From Bacillota bacterium (GTDB taxonomy: Bacteria; Bacillota; Negativicutes; Sporomusales; Sporomusaceae), in contig JAGGAA010000009.1 of the NCBI GenBank assembly GCA_017889675.1, forward strand, positions 1-36,048: 36,048 nt of DNA, written 5' to 3'. The notes beneath the pieces were generated by a model. It did no database searches, was not told where the DNA came from, and worked only from the letters and a program-made list of their open reading frames with translations. The position numbers were made by a program, and so were the translations under genes. Positions 20,845-29,812 of the stretch are shown piece after piece (position 1 is the first letter of the stretch; each line of letters starts with the position of its first letter).

Positions 20845-20928
20845 ACGAATTCCTCCTGCCCAAATATGAAAAATTCTCTAATCAATACCCTGTCGTATTA
20901 TTTTTACCATTACTATCTATTTTAACGC

Positions 20929-23013
20929 TTATTCAAAATAGATAGCAATGGTTGTGCCAGATACTACTTTACTCCCTGCCAACGGGTCTTGTTTAATGGC
21001 TTGGCCGGTACCTACCGGCTTAATCGCAAGACCTATTTCAGCTAGTGCATCTGCTGCCTCCCGTAGTGTCCGTCCAGTTACGTCTGGAACAGTAACTTCA
21101 CCGCTTGAATATCGTGGTGTCATTGTATATAGTAGCACACCCCCGCCGCTAGGTATACGGCTACCCGGTTTAGGAATTTGATCTGCAATCCTGTCGCCTG
21201 ACTCCTCAATGCGTGGAATTAAGCCTACCTGCTCTAACTCCTTCATAGCTTCCGGAACACGCAGGTTTATGACACTAGGAACCAGTACGTGCGCTTGTTC
21301 AGTGCCTGTTGCGGCATTTGTCGCCACCTGTGGATTAATTTTCAGATACTGTAATACATCTTTCATTACTGCGCCAAACACCGGCGCGGCAATCTGACCA
21401 CCATAGTATAGTCCAACAGGCTCATCTATAACCACTAACATGGCTACCTGGGGATTATCAGCAGGCGCAAACCCCATAAAAGATGCCACATATTTATCAG
21501 GCAAATATCCGCCTGCACCAACTTTTTGCGCAGTACCGGTCTTACCGGCAATCTTGAAACCCTCGATATATGCATTTCTGCCAGTTCCTTGTGATACTAC
21601 TGACTCTAGTATTTCTTTGACTTGTTTTGCGATAGAAGGATCAAGTACCTGCCTAACAACATCAGTCTGAAAACCTCTAATTAATTGCCCTGATTTGTCC
21701 TTTACTTCTCTTACAATCTGCGGCCGCAATAGTTTACCATCATTAGCCACAGCGGCTGCTGCCGTAACCAATTGGATAGGAGTAACCGCAATACTTTGCC
21801 CAATAGACATTGTTGCGATATTAATAGGCGTTGCTTTAGCACGATCAATTGTTATGCCTTTTGCTTCTCCTGGCAAATCAACATTGGTGCGTTGCCCCAA
21901 ACCGAAAGCATCAATATAGCGGTAAAACGACTCACGTCCTAATCGTAAACCTACAGTAACAAACCCGACATTACAAGAGTTCTGCACCACTTCGGTAAAC
22001 GTCTGGCTGCCGTGCCCACCATGTTTCCAACAATGAATATTTCGGCCTTGTACCTCGACTTCTCCGGGATCAAAAAACTTCTCATCGGCCTTAATAATAT
22101 GTTCAGCCATGACAGCTGATGTAGTAAGAATTTTAAAAGTAGAGCCAGGCTCATAGGCATTAGATATAGCTATATTTCGCCATAATTTAGGGGAAAACTC
22201 ACTGAATTTATTAGGATTATAGTCAGGCCTGTTAGCCAAAGCCAAGATAGCGCCATCTCTTGGATCAATGGCAATAATAGTAACCGCTTTAGCCTGAGTT
22301 TCCTTCATAACACGGTCTAACTCACGTTCGACAATCTGTTGAATAACCAGGTCAAGAGTAAGATAGACATTATGTCCCTCAACCGGAGGCACAAAACGGT
22401 GAGAAGCATTCGGTATCTCCTGACCTCTGGCATCATACTCAATAACAATACTGCCTGAACGACCTTTTAGGTAACTGTCAAAGGTCATTTCTACTCCATC
22501 AAGGCCTTGGCTATCAATACCATTAAAGCCCAGAACATGCGCAGCTAAATTATCATAGGGATAATAACGTCGGTTCTCCTGAGTAAGTCCAATACCAGGA
22601 AGATTCAGTAATTGCACTTGGTGGCCAATTTCTGGTTCAATCTTGCGTTTAATCCAAGTAAATGCCTGACGTTTTTTTAATTTGTTTTTAAGATTGTTTT
22701 CATCTAACGCCAAAATAGCAGCCAGTTTGGCTGCTGTTTCTTCTGGGTTACGTATTTCGGCAGGTATTGCATAGACAGATTCAGTACTAACACTAACTGC
22801 GAGTTCCCGACCATTCCGGTCATAAATAATGCCCCGTTTGGCCTCCACTGGAATTTCGCGAATGCGTTGATCAATAGCATTTTCTGATAACCAGACGCTT
22901 TTGTAAAACTGGAGATATAGCAAGCGACCTATCAACCCCATCATAATTACCGATATAACAAGAAAAAGGAACGCCACCCTCTTTCTAATGGTAACATGCG
23001 AAACAGCTGCCAC
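20929..23013 (-). CDS. Class B penicillin-binding protein (FtsI/SpoVD type) with two C-terminal PASTA domains
   Basis: AKRGIIYDRNGRELAVS; active-site YEPGSTFKI; NSCN; AGKTGTAQKV; C-terminal VLVPSVINLRVPEAMKELEQVGL and VTVPDVTGRTLREAADALAEIGLAI. Confidence 0.95.
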   Translation of the reverse strand: MAAVSHVTIRKRVAFLFLVISVIMMGLIGRLLYLQFYKSVWLSENAIDQRIREIPVEAKRGIIYDRNGRELAVSVSTESVYAIPAEIRNPEETAAKLAAILALDENNLKNKLKKRQAFTWIKRKIEPEIGHQVQLLNLPGIGLTQENRRYYPYDNLAAHVLGFNGIDSQGLDGVEMTFDSYLKGRSGSIVIEYDARGQEIPNASHRFVPPVEGHNVYLTLDLVIQQIVERELDRVMKETQAKAVTIIAIDPRDGAILALANRPDYNPNKFSEFSPKLWRNIAISNAYEPGSTFKILTTSAVMAEHIIKADEKFFDPGEVEVQGRNIHCWKHGGHGSQTFTEVVQNSCNVGFVTVGLRLGRESFYRYIDAFGLGQRTNVDLPGEAKGITIDRAKATPINIATMSIGQSIAVTPIQLVTAAAAVANDGKLLRPQIVREVKDKSGQLIRGFQTDVVRQVLDPSIAKQVKEILESVVSQGTGRNAYIEGFKIAGKTGTAQKVGAGGYLPDKYVASFMGFAPADNPQVAMLVVIDEPVGLYYGGQIAAPVFGAVMKDVLQYLKINPQVATNAATGTEQAHVLVPSVINLRVPEAMKELEQVGLIPRIEESGDRIADQIPKPGSRIPSGGGVLLYTMTPRYSSGEVTVPDVTGRTLREAADALAEIGLAIKPVGTGQAIKQDPLAGSKVVSGTTIAIYFE

Positions 23014-23038
23014 TTATTTATCTCCCCCATCATCCAGA

Positions 23039-23497
23039 TTACCGCCCTTTACTCGCCTCCGCCTTGTTCACGTTGATTGCGCTCAATACTTTCTCAGTAA
23101 TCCCGGCATTACCACCAAATGCTGTTGGCTGAGATTGATTGCTTTCAGGAATGACTGTAGTTGCATAATAAGCGTTATTAGGTACAACCATCCCTAAGTT
23201 TTTGGTAGCAAACTCTTCGATACGTTGTGGTGATTTAAGTTTAGCAATATCAAGACGTAAAAGTTCGTTTTCCTTTTCAATTTTTGCTGCTTGGCTTTTA
23301 ATTTTCACCAGATCATAGCCTGCTTGAATAATGGTAGCACTCTGCATGGTTGTAACCGCCGCCATGATAGCAGCTAGGATTACTAGGATCAAACACTTCG
23401 CACGCAATCGTTTATCAGCTTTTCGTACAATTTTGAGCGTAGGTAAAGCGGTTTCTTGCTCGTAAACATGTATTTCTTGTTTTTTATGCACTAACAT
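23039..23497 (-). CDS. ftsL: FtsL-type septum formation protein
   Basis: Single TM followed by coiled coil (IKSQAAKIEKENELLRLDIAKLKSPQRIEEFATKNLGMV), located between rsmH and pbp. Confidence 0.85.
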   Translation of the reverse strand: MLVHKKQEIHVYEQETALPTLKIVRKADKRLRAKCLILVILAAIMAAVTTMQSATIIQAGYDLVKIKSQAAKIEKENELLRLDIAKLKSPQRIEEFATKNLGMVVPNNAYYATTVIPESNQSQPTAFGGNAGITEKVLSAINVNKAEASKGR

Positions 23498-23535
23498 TAT
23501 TATTGTTCCTCCTTACTATTTAGAACAATTCGTCA

Positions 23536-24477
23536 CTATAACTTTTCTGCTAACCGCAACTTAGCACTACGGGCTCGTGGATTGTGTTCCAGCTCATCCA
23601 CAGATGGCAGCGTCGGTTTTCTTAGAACCTTTACTTTGGGTTTGGTATTACACATACACACTGGTAATTGCGGTGGACAAATACATGTTTTAGCTAACTC
23701 TTGCAAAGTTTGCTTGGCAATCCGGTCTTCCAGCGAATGAAACGTTATTATCCCAATGCGTCCTCCTGGTTTTAACCTTTCCACCGCAGTAATAAAAGTG
23801 TCCCGCAAAATTCCCAGCTCGTTATTGACTTCAATTCGAATGGCTTGAAATGTTCGTTTGGCCGGATGCGGTCCATCCCGGCGAGCGCCAGCTGGAATGG
23901 CTTTTTTAATAATATTCACCAGTTGGCTTGTTGTATCAATAGTTGCGTTTTGCCTATTTTCCACAATGAATTTGGCAATTCGTTTAGCCCAACGTTCCTC
24001 ACCATAATTAGCGATAACCTCAGTCAGCTGCTTTTCATCATATGAGTTAACGACATCATAGGCTGAAAAATCAGACTTAGGATCCATACGCATATCAAGC
24101 GGCGCATCCTGCATATAGGAAAATCCGCGCTCGGCAACATCTAATTGATGCGACGAAACACCTAAATCAAACAAAATTCCATCTACCAAGCCAGCCTCTA
24201 ACTGGGCAAGTACAGCACCCAAATTACGAAAATTATCCTGCACAATACTAATTTTGCAGACGGCCTCTGCCAAACGTTGTTGGCCTGCTTGAATGGCTGC
24301 GGGGTCTTGATCAATACCAATCAGCCACCCCTCTGGTGCCAGACGCGCAGCTAAACAAGACGAATGACCGCCCCCTCCTAGCGTGCAATCTACATAAATA
24401 CCCTGCGGATTGGAAAAAACTCCAGCAACACTTTCTTCCAATAGTACACTAGTATGTTCAAATTCAAAACCCTGCAT
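23536..24477 (-). CDS. rsmH: 16S rRNA (cytosine1402-N4)-methyltransferase
   Basis: [10 protein letters not shown]...[55 protein letters not shown]. Confidence 0.97.
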   Translation of the reverse strand: MQGFEFEHTSVLLEESVAGVFSNPQGIYVDCTLGGGGHSSCLAARLAPEGWLIGIDQDPAAIQAGQQRLAEAVCKISIVQDNFRNLGAVLAQLEAGLVDGILFDLGVSSHQLDVAERGFSYMQDAPLDMRMDPKSDFSAYDVVNSYDEKQLTEVIANYGEERWAKRIAKFIVENRQNATIDTTSQLVNIIKKAIPAGARRDGPHPAKRTFQAIRIEVNNELGILRDTFITAVERLKPGGRIGIITFHSLEDRIAKQTLQELAKTCICPPQLPVCMCNTKPKVKVLRKPTLPSVDELEHNPRARSAKLRLAEKL

Positions 24478-24502
24478 TTTTCACCCACTCGTTTCGATTA
24501 TA

Positions 24503-24934
24503 TTAGATACCCAAGTCGGCCAAGTTTTCAGCAATTTCAGCAACCGTAGGACTAACCTGCTGGTTATATTCATCCCAGGCAGCCTTGTTCCAAACCTCAA
24601 TTCGAGTTGACACCCCGATTACTACAACCTCTTTATCCAATCGCGCATATTCGCGTAAATTTGTCGGTAGCAACACTCTTCCCTGTTTGTCACATTCCAG
24701 TTCAGCAGCTCCCGAAAAGAAGAATCGGACAAAGGCTCTCGCTTCAGGTTTGGCTAACGGAAGCTTTTTTAATTTTTCTTCTAGGATAGCCCACTCACTG
24801 CGGGTATATACAAACAAGCAATTATCCAATCCTTTGGTGGCAATAAATAGTTCTCCCAACTCATCCCGAAACTTCGCTGGGAAAATCAGCCGGCCTTTAT
24901 TGTCAATGGTATGCAAATACTCTCCCATAAACAC
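24503..24934 (-). CDS. mraZ: Transcriptional regulator MraZ
   Basis: FMGEYLHTIDNKGRLIFPAKFRDEL; CDKQGRVLLPTNLREYARL; VVIGVSTRIEVWNKAAWDEY. Confidence 0.97.
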   Translation of the reverse strand: MFMGEYLHTIDNKGRLIFPAKFRDELGELFIATKGLDNCLFVYTRSEWAILEEKLKKLPLAKPEARAFVRFFFSGAAELECDKQGRVLLPTNLREYARLDKEVVVIGVSTRIEVWNKAAWDEYNQQVSPTVAEIAENLADLGI

Positions 24935-24963
24935 GGCTGTACCACCACCACCTAAAAGAATTC

Positions 24964-24993
24964 ATCCACTTTACACCACTCTACACCACTTTT
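24964..24993 (-). promoter_or_regulatory. MraZ operator: three 10-bp direct repeats
   Basis: Minus strand AAAGTGGTGT AGAGTGGTGT AAAGTGGATG, immediately upstream of mraZ. Confidence 0.85.
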
Positions 24994-25011
24994 GTAGTCT
25001 ATTCTTGGTAA

Positions 25012-25045
25012 ATAAAAAAAATCCTGCCTAAAACTCAGCAGGATT
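25012..25045 (-). terminator. Rho-independent terminator downstream of the polysaccharide deacetylase gene
   Basis: Stem AAATCCTGC/GCAGGATTT followed on the minus strand by a long T run (TTTTTTTTATTT). Confidence 0.8.
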
Positions 25046-25089
25046 TTAAAAAAACCAAAAATTGGACTTAAGTCCTATATTTCATTAAC

Positions 25090-25920
25090 CTAATTTCTTA
25101 TCAATCCAAAACGTTCCAATACAGGTGCCGCATTCAGTCTAACAAAAAAACTGCGAAAAGTATGTTGTCCTCTAAATATCGGTATACGTTCAAGTGCATA
25201 GGGGTTACTCTCGGTGCCGGCCTGACCATAGCGGATGGTAAAAGCCGCTTTATACCCGGCTTGTTTAACCATGTCTTCAATCTGGCGATTATACGCGCCA
25301 GTAGGATAAGCAAAATATCGTGCTTTAACCCCTAGTTGCTGTTCCAGCTCTTTTCGTGAGTCAGTCAGTTCCATCATACCCTGCTCTCGTGAAACCTTGG
25401 TAAGAGCAGCGTGTGATACCGTATGAGAACCAAAAACAAAACCGTCTTTTTGCATGGTCCGTACTTGATCCCATGTCATGAAATTCCCCTCATGTCCTAC
25501 CTTATTAGTCACTAAAAATATGGTAGCCGTAAAACCATACTTTTTCATGATTGGGTAAGCATTGGTGAAATTATCCAAATAACCATCATCAAACGTAATC
25601 AAAATAGGGTTTTCCGGCAATTCTCTGTCATGATTAAGATAAGCCATCAGCTGATCAGGTGTTATCGTCGTAAAACCATTTTCAGACAAATATTTCATTT
25701 GTTCTTCAAATTCTTCTGGCGGTATAGACAACGAATGATAAAAATCGTCCACTTTATGATAATTTAAGATAGGCACATCGGCAAGTAAACTAATTTCAGC
25801 ACGATTATTATTGCGTCCCGCCACTACAGCAGTGGTACTCACCACAGATGATGATACTATTAGTAGAAAAATAAGACCAACAATAAGAAAACATCCTTGA
25901 CGCCGACTAATGCGAACCAC
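25090..25920 (-). CDS. Membrane-anchored/exported polysaccharide deacetylase (NodB fold)
   Basis: VPILNYHKVDD; ILITFDDGYLDNFTNAYPIMKKYGFTATIFLVTN; FGSHTVSHAAL; FAYPTGAYN. Confidence 0.9.
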   Translation of the reverse strand: MVRISRRQGCFLIVGLIFLLIVSSSVVSTTAVVAGRNNNRAEISLLADVPILNYHKVDDFYHSLSIPPEEFEEQMKYLSENGFTTITPDQLMAYLNHDRELPENPILITFDDGYLDNFTNAYPIMKKYGFTATIFLVTNKVGHEGNFMTWDQVRTMQKDGFVFGSHTVSHAALTKVSREQGMMELTDSRKELEQQLGVKARYFAYPTGAYNRQIEDMVKQAGYKAAFTIRYGQAGTESNPYALERIPIFRGQHTFRSFFVRLNAAPVLERFGLIRN

Positions 25921-26731
25921 CGTCTCGCCTCCCTAAAGGATTAAGCTGCAACCTATTCTGTAGCGTATAGTTGCGCCATATCATTAGAACTCCGGCCATT
26001 ATTATGGCAATGACACTAACTAATTGTGCTACCCGCCACGCTCCGACCATCTCACTATCAAGACGCAAACCCTCAATGACAAAGCGGCCTACTGAGTACA
26101 AAATAATATACAGCAAAAACACACTGCCTGGTGCTGACTTGCGGGGATGTTTAGTGAGCAGCCAACTTACAATAATAAGTATACTAAATACAACTAAGTC
26201 CCACAAGCATTGATATAAAAAAACTGGATGAAAAAAATCAAACTGTTCATAGCCTAGTGGCCGATATATATAGTCAATATAGATACCCCAAGCAACATCA
26301 GTCGGATAGCCAAACGCCTCCTGATTAATAAAGTTTCCCCATTGACCAATCGCCTGCCCAAAAATCACCCCTGGTGCTATTATGTCAGCCCATCGCCAAA
26401 AAGAAATTTTTTCCTTTTGACAATACACTAAGATTGTCAAAAGGACCCCAATAATAGCACCATGGATAGCCAACCCGCCATGTTTTACTTGCAATATTTC
26501 ATTGGGGTCAGCTGCATAAAACTGCCAATTTACAGCAACATAATATGCCCTGGCAGCCACTAAGCCTACCGGTAAACTATATAGTGTCAACCCCAACAAT
26601 TTGTCTGGATCTTCATTACGTAGGCGGACATAATACCAGCTAATAGCCACTGCTATAATTATAGCAGTGGCTAAAATTATCCCAAACCAATTAAAATTAA
26701 TTGTTCCAATTGAAAAAGCAATTTTCCCCAT
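25907..26731 (-). CDS. lgt: Prolipoprotein diacylglyceryl transferase
   Basis: Polytopic; KHGGLAIHGAIIGVLL; GQAIGQWGNFINQEAFG; SVGRFVIEGLRLDSE. Internal ATG at 26731. Confidence 0.94.
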   Translation of the reverse strand: MGKIAFSIGTINFNWFGIILATAIIIAVAISWYYVRLRNEDPDKLLGLTLYSLPVGLVAARAYYVAVNWQFYAADPNEILQVKHGGLAIHGAIIGVLLTILVYCQKEKISFWRWADIIAPGVIFGQAIGQWGNFINQEAFGYPTDVAWGIYIDYIYRPLGYEQFDFFHPVFLYQCLWDLVVFSILIIVSWLLTKHPRKSAPGSVFLLYIILYSVGRFVIEGLRLDSEMVGAWRVAQLVSVIAIIMAGVLMIWRNYTLQNRLQLNPLGRRDGGSH

Positions 26732-26814
26732 GTAAGCTCCTAACATAAATCTGATTTCGTATAAGAATCAGGAATCAGTTAATAATAATAAACATTATTG
26801 CCACTCTCTATTTT

Positions 26815-26843
26815 ATAATAAAGTCATGACAAATATTAGTCAA
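26815..26843 (-). promoter_or_regulatory. Candidate sigma-A promoter of lgt
   Basis: Minus strand TTGACT (26838-26843)-N17-TATTAT (26815-26820). Confidence 0.6.
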
Positions 26844-26855
26844 GTATGCTATAAT
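26826..26855 (+). promoter_or_regulatory. Candidate sigma-A promoter of the DUF1858 gene
   Basis: ATGACA (26826-26831)-N18-TATAAT (26850-26855), upstream of an aaaggagg RBS and ATG at 26904. Confidence 0.65.
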
Positions 26856-26903
26856 AATTTATATTGTCATTATGTTCCACTCTCAATTAAAGGAGGCTAT
26901 AAA

Positions 26904-27101
26904 ATGGCTATCACTAAAGAAATGAGTATTGTTGATGTTGTTCAGCAATATCCCCAAACTGTTGAAGTATTTCGCAATTATGGCATGGGTTGCTTAGGCT
27001 GTGCTGCTGCCCGCTTCGAAAATATTGAACAAGGCGCTTCTGCCCATGGTATTGACGTACCGGCATTAATTGCTGCCTTAAATGAAGCAGTAAAAGCATA
27101 A
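26904..27101 (+). CDS. DUF1858 domain-containing small protein
   Basis: MAITKEMSIVDVVQQYPQTVEVFRNYGMGCLGCAAARFENIEQGASAHGIDVPALIAALNEAVKA with the GMGCLGC motif; RBS aaaggaggctataaaATG. The ORF-track start (26826) lies inside the promoter. Confidence 0.9.
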   Translation: MAITKEMSIVDVVQQYPQTVEVFRNYGMGCLGCAAARFENIEQGASAHGIDVPALIAALNEAVKA

Positions 27102-27112
27102 TTGCAAAAAAT

Positions 27113-27142
27113 AAAAGCAGGGCTAACCATAGCCCTGCTTTT
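27113..27142. terminator. Bidirectional terminator between DUF1858 gene and feoA
   Basis: 12-bp stem AAAAGCAGGGCT/AGCCCTGCTTTT flanked by A and T runs, between convergent genes. Confidence 0.85.
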
Positions 27143-27155
27143 ATTTTTTGCCGCA

Positions 27156-27383
27156 TTAACACGTAACCACAATAATACCAAACGCAGCTTCATAGTCAAG
27201 GGCCAGTTGAGTATTATCAATCTTAAGAACATAGGCAGGAAAGGTCTGCAGCACCTCAAGCTCCATTCCAGGTAACACACCAAAAACAATAAGTTTTCTA
27301 ATGCTTGCGTCATTCTGACCATGGATAGCTATAACTCTAGCCTTCTCACCTGTTTTAAGTTCAGTTACAGATTGTTCTGTCAT
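27156..27383 (-). CDS. feoA: FeoA family ferrous iron transport protein
   Basis: SVTELKTGEKARVIAIHG...RKLIVFGVLPGMELEVLQTFPAYVLKIDNTQLALDYEAAFGIIV; SH3-like FeoA. Internal ATG with gagggg RBS. Confidence 0.88.
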   Translation of the reverse strand: MTEQSVTELKTGEKARVIAIHGQNDASIRKLIVFGVLPGMELEVLQTFPAYVLKIDNTQLALDYEAAFGIIVVTC

Positions 27384-27391
27384 AACACCCC

Positions 27392-29344
27392 TCACATTTG
27401 TATGGCTAACAACTTGAGCACATTATGGATAAGCACCGCCGAACCAAAAGCAATCATTATTATTACCGTCACCATTGCCACCGACATTCCCAACCCTCGT
27501 TCTTTAACCATGACAGCCAATTGAGCCACACACGGCACAAATAAGGTTAATGCTACTGCTGCAGTGAGTAATTGTTCATCTGTTAGTTTCCCTGCCACTG
27601 CGAGGTCGTAGAGTCCTGCTGCCCCATAGTCGCGACGGAAAAAGCCGAGCAAAAAGGCTTGTGCGGCCGCTGGTGGTAACCCGACAAAAGCCATATAAGG
27701 CTCAATAGACTGTATCATCATACCTAAAATACCGCTATGATCGCCTGCCCACAATAGCACACTAGTAACAATAAAAACCGGTAATATCTCCATAAAATAC
27801 CAAGTCATGCGTGTATACGCTTTTTTCAGGACATTGCCAACAAGCGGCAACCGTAATGGCGGTATTTCCATATAAAAAGCACTTCGTCTTCCCGGAATAA
27901 GCTGAGCACTCAACCAGCCAACACTAACAAAGACTAGCAACATGTACGCGCTCCAAATAGTAACGATAGTTGTATTATGAGAAAGCAATGCAAGCACTAC
28001 GCCTAGTTGAGCGGAACAAGGTATGGTCAGCGATAGCAAAAAAGTGGCCAATAACCTTTCACGCTTGCTTTCGAGCGTTCGGGTTACCATCACCGCCATG
28101 GTACCACACCCTAGCCCCAGCGTCAGCGGGATAACAGCCCGGCCGTTAAGTCCAAAATATCGAAAAACAGAATCAACCAGCATCGCCAACCGCGGAAGAT
28201 ACCCGGTATCTTCCAATAAAGCAAAAACCAAAAAAAATGTCCCGACAATGGGTAAAATAATCGCAGTTGCGTAACGAAATCCCATAGTAAAGACACCATA
28301 TTCACCAGCTAAAAGTGATCTTAGCCATTCCCATGGAATATAATCATTTGCGCCCATTGCTACTACCGGATTGATAATCGGCACAAACACGCTATTATTA
28401 ATATAATCAACAAGATAGCCAGCCCCGAACTTTCCAACAAATTGGTATAATCCAAAGTAAAGTACCAGACATAAAATAGGAATCCCGGTCCAAGGTTCTC
28501 TGGTTATTTTACCCAGATATCCTGCCATGTTTCTTAGGTGTTGACGATCAAAGCTTGCATATTTGACAACTTTAGCCACTATTTTATCAACAATAGCCTG
28601 TTGCTCTATGGCTACAAGAGCAGTAAGGTTATTTTTATTTTTCAATAATAAGTCAGCCATAATGGCAGCTATTTCTGTCCACGCTTTTTCAGTCTGCGCC
28701 ATATTGAGTACCATAGGATCGCCCTGCAAGAGCAGCAAGGTGGTAATCCTTTGGCTTAGACCATATGAGCAGCTTAATCGCGCACTTATTTTAGTTATTG
28801 CTTGCTCAAGCTCATCGTTTAGTTTAAAGATATTTGGCTGTACTTGTTTATATTGATAAATCACCCTTTTTAAAGACTCTAGGCCAACCTTCTTGACAGC
28901 AGAAGTCGCAATAACCGGAATCCCCAGCATTTTTTCGAGTAGCTGAACATTAATGAGCAACCCCATATTCTGAGCTTCATCCATAATATTTAAGGTAAGA
29001 ATAACTGGCAGCCCTGCATCAATAAGCTGAATAGTCATATTGAGCATACGCCTTACATTTTTTGCATCAACAACATGAACAACAATATCAGGCAGTTGTC
29101 TGGTAAGTAATAGTCGAGTGACTTTTTCTTCCTCAGTCAAAGGAATAAATGAATACATTCCGGGTGTATCAATAATCTCAAAACGCTGCCTGCCATAGTT
29201 AAAATGGCCTGTTGAAATATCAACTGTAGTACCTGGATAATTAGACACGGCAACATAACTGCCTGTCAAATAATTAAAGATGGCGCTTTTACCAACATTG
29301 GGTGAACCAACCAGTACTACTTTCACTGCCTTATCTCGCACCAA
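27392..29344 (-). CDS. feoB: FeoB ferrous iron transport GTPase/permease
   Basis: G1 GSPNVGKSAIFN, SNYPGTTVD, G3 DTPGMYS, G4 NIMD, C-terminal polytopic permease with GLGCGTMAVMVTRTLESKRERLLATFLLSLTIPCSAQLGV. Confidence 0.93.
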   Translation of the reverse strand: MVRDKAVKVVLVGSPNVGKSAIFNYLTGSYVAVSNYPGTTVDISTGHFNYGRQRFEIIDTPGMYSFIPLTEEEKVTRLLLTRQLPDIVVHVVDAKNVRRMLNMTIQLIDAGLPVILTLNIMDEAQNMGLLINVQLLEKMLGIPVIATSAVKKVGLESLKRVIYQYKQVQPNIFKLNDELEQAITKISARLSCSYGLSQRITTLLLLQGDPMVLNMAQTEKAWTEIAAIMADLLLKNKNNLTALVAIEQQAIVDKIVAKVVKYASFDRQHLRNMAGYLGKITREPWTGIPILCLVLYFGLYQFVGKFGAGYLVDYINNSVFVPIINPVVAMGANDYIPWEWLRSLLAGEYGVFTMGFRYATAIILPIVGTFFLVFALLEDTGYLPRLAMLVDSVFRYFGLNGRAVIPLTLGLGCGTMAVMVTRTLESKRERLLATFLLSLTIPCSAQLGVVLALLSHNTTIVTIWSAYMLLVFVSVGWLSAQLIPGRRSAFYMEIPPLRLPLVGNVLKKAYTRMTWYFMEILPVFIVTSVLLWAGDHSGILGMMIQSIEPYMAFVGLPPAAAQAFLLGFFRRDYGAAGLYDLAVAGKLTDEQLLTAAVALTLFVPCVAQLAVMVKERGLGMSVAMVTVIIMIAFGSAVLIHNVLKLLAIQM

Positions 29345-29419
29345 TACATCCTCCGTTTACTAGAAATACTAAATGATATTTCCTATGCTGCGGTATGTGG
29401 GGATATACGTGAAAGAACA

Positions 29420-29447
29420 AATAAATTCCCGGCCATGTGGCCGGGAA
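29420..29447 (-). terminator. Rho-independent terminator downstream of thioredoxin gene
   Basis: Minus strand TTCCCGGCCACATGGCCGGGAATTTATTTG. Confidence 0.75.
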
Positions 29448-29453
29448 CAATAG

Positions 29454-29777
29454 TTATATTAGTTTTTCCAGTTTAGAGGCGATATTAGCCTTGGGTATAT
29501 AACCTGTCAGCTTCTCTAATTGCTCACCATCTTTGAAGACAATCATTGTAGGCAAACTCATTACACCGTATTTTTGGGTTAGTGAACGATTTTCATCAAC
29601 ATTAACTTTTACAACTTTGATTTGGTCACTCATTTCTTGCGCCAATTCATCCATAATCGGTGCAAGCTTATTGCAATAGCCACACCAAGGAGCCCAAAAG
29701 TCTACAAGTACCGGCTTAGCAGTATCAAGCACTTCCTCCTGGAAATTGTTATCATTAGCATTGACTACAGTTGCCAT
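29454..29777 (-). CDS. Thioredoxin (WCGYC active site)
   Basis: KPVLVDFWAPWCGYCNKLAPIMDELAQEM...KVNVDENRSLTQKYGVMSLPTMIVFKDGE. Confidence 0.94.
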   Translation of the reverse strand: MATVVNANDNNFQEEVLDTAKPVLVDFWAPWCGYCNKLAPIMDELAQEMSDQIKVVKVNVDENRSLTQKYGVMSLPTMIVFKDGEQLEKLTGYIPKANIASKLEKLI

Positions 29778-29812
29778 CGACAGTCCCCCTTTTACTAAAC
29801 TGAAATATGTAT

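Noticed and set aside
24585-25031. 148-aa plus-strand ORF antisense to mraZ and its operator
   Set aside because: Overlaps the MraZ coding region and MraZ box; no independent support.
26914-27322. Minus-strand ORFs (82 and 114 aa) over DUF1858 and feoA
   Set aside because: Span a terminator hairpin and conflict with two well-supported genes.
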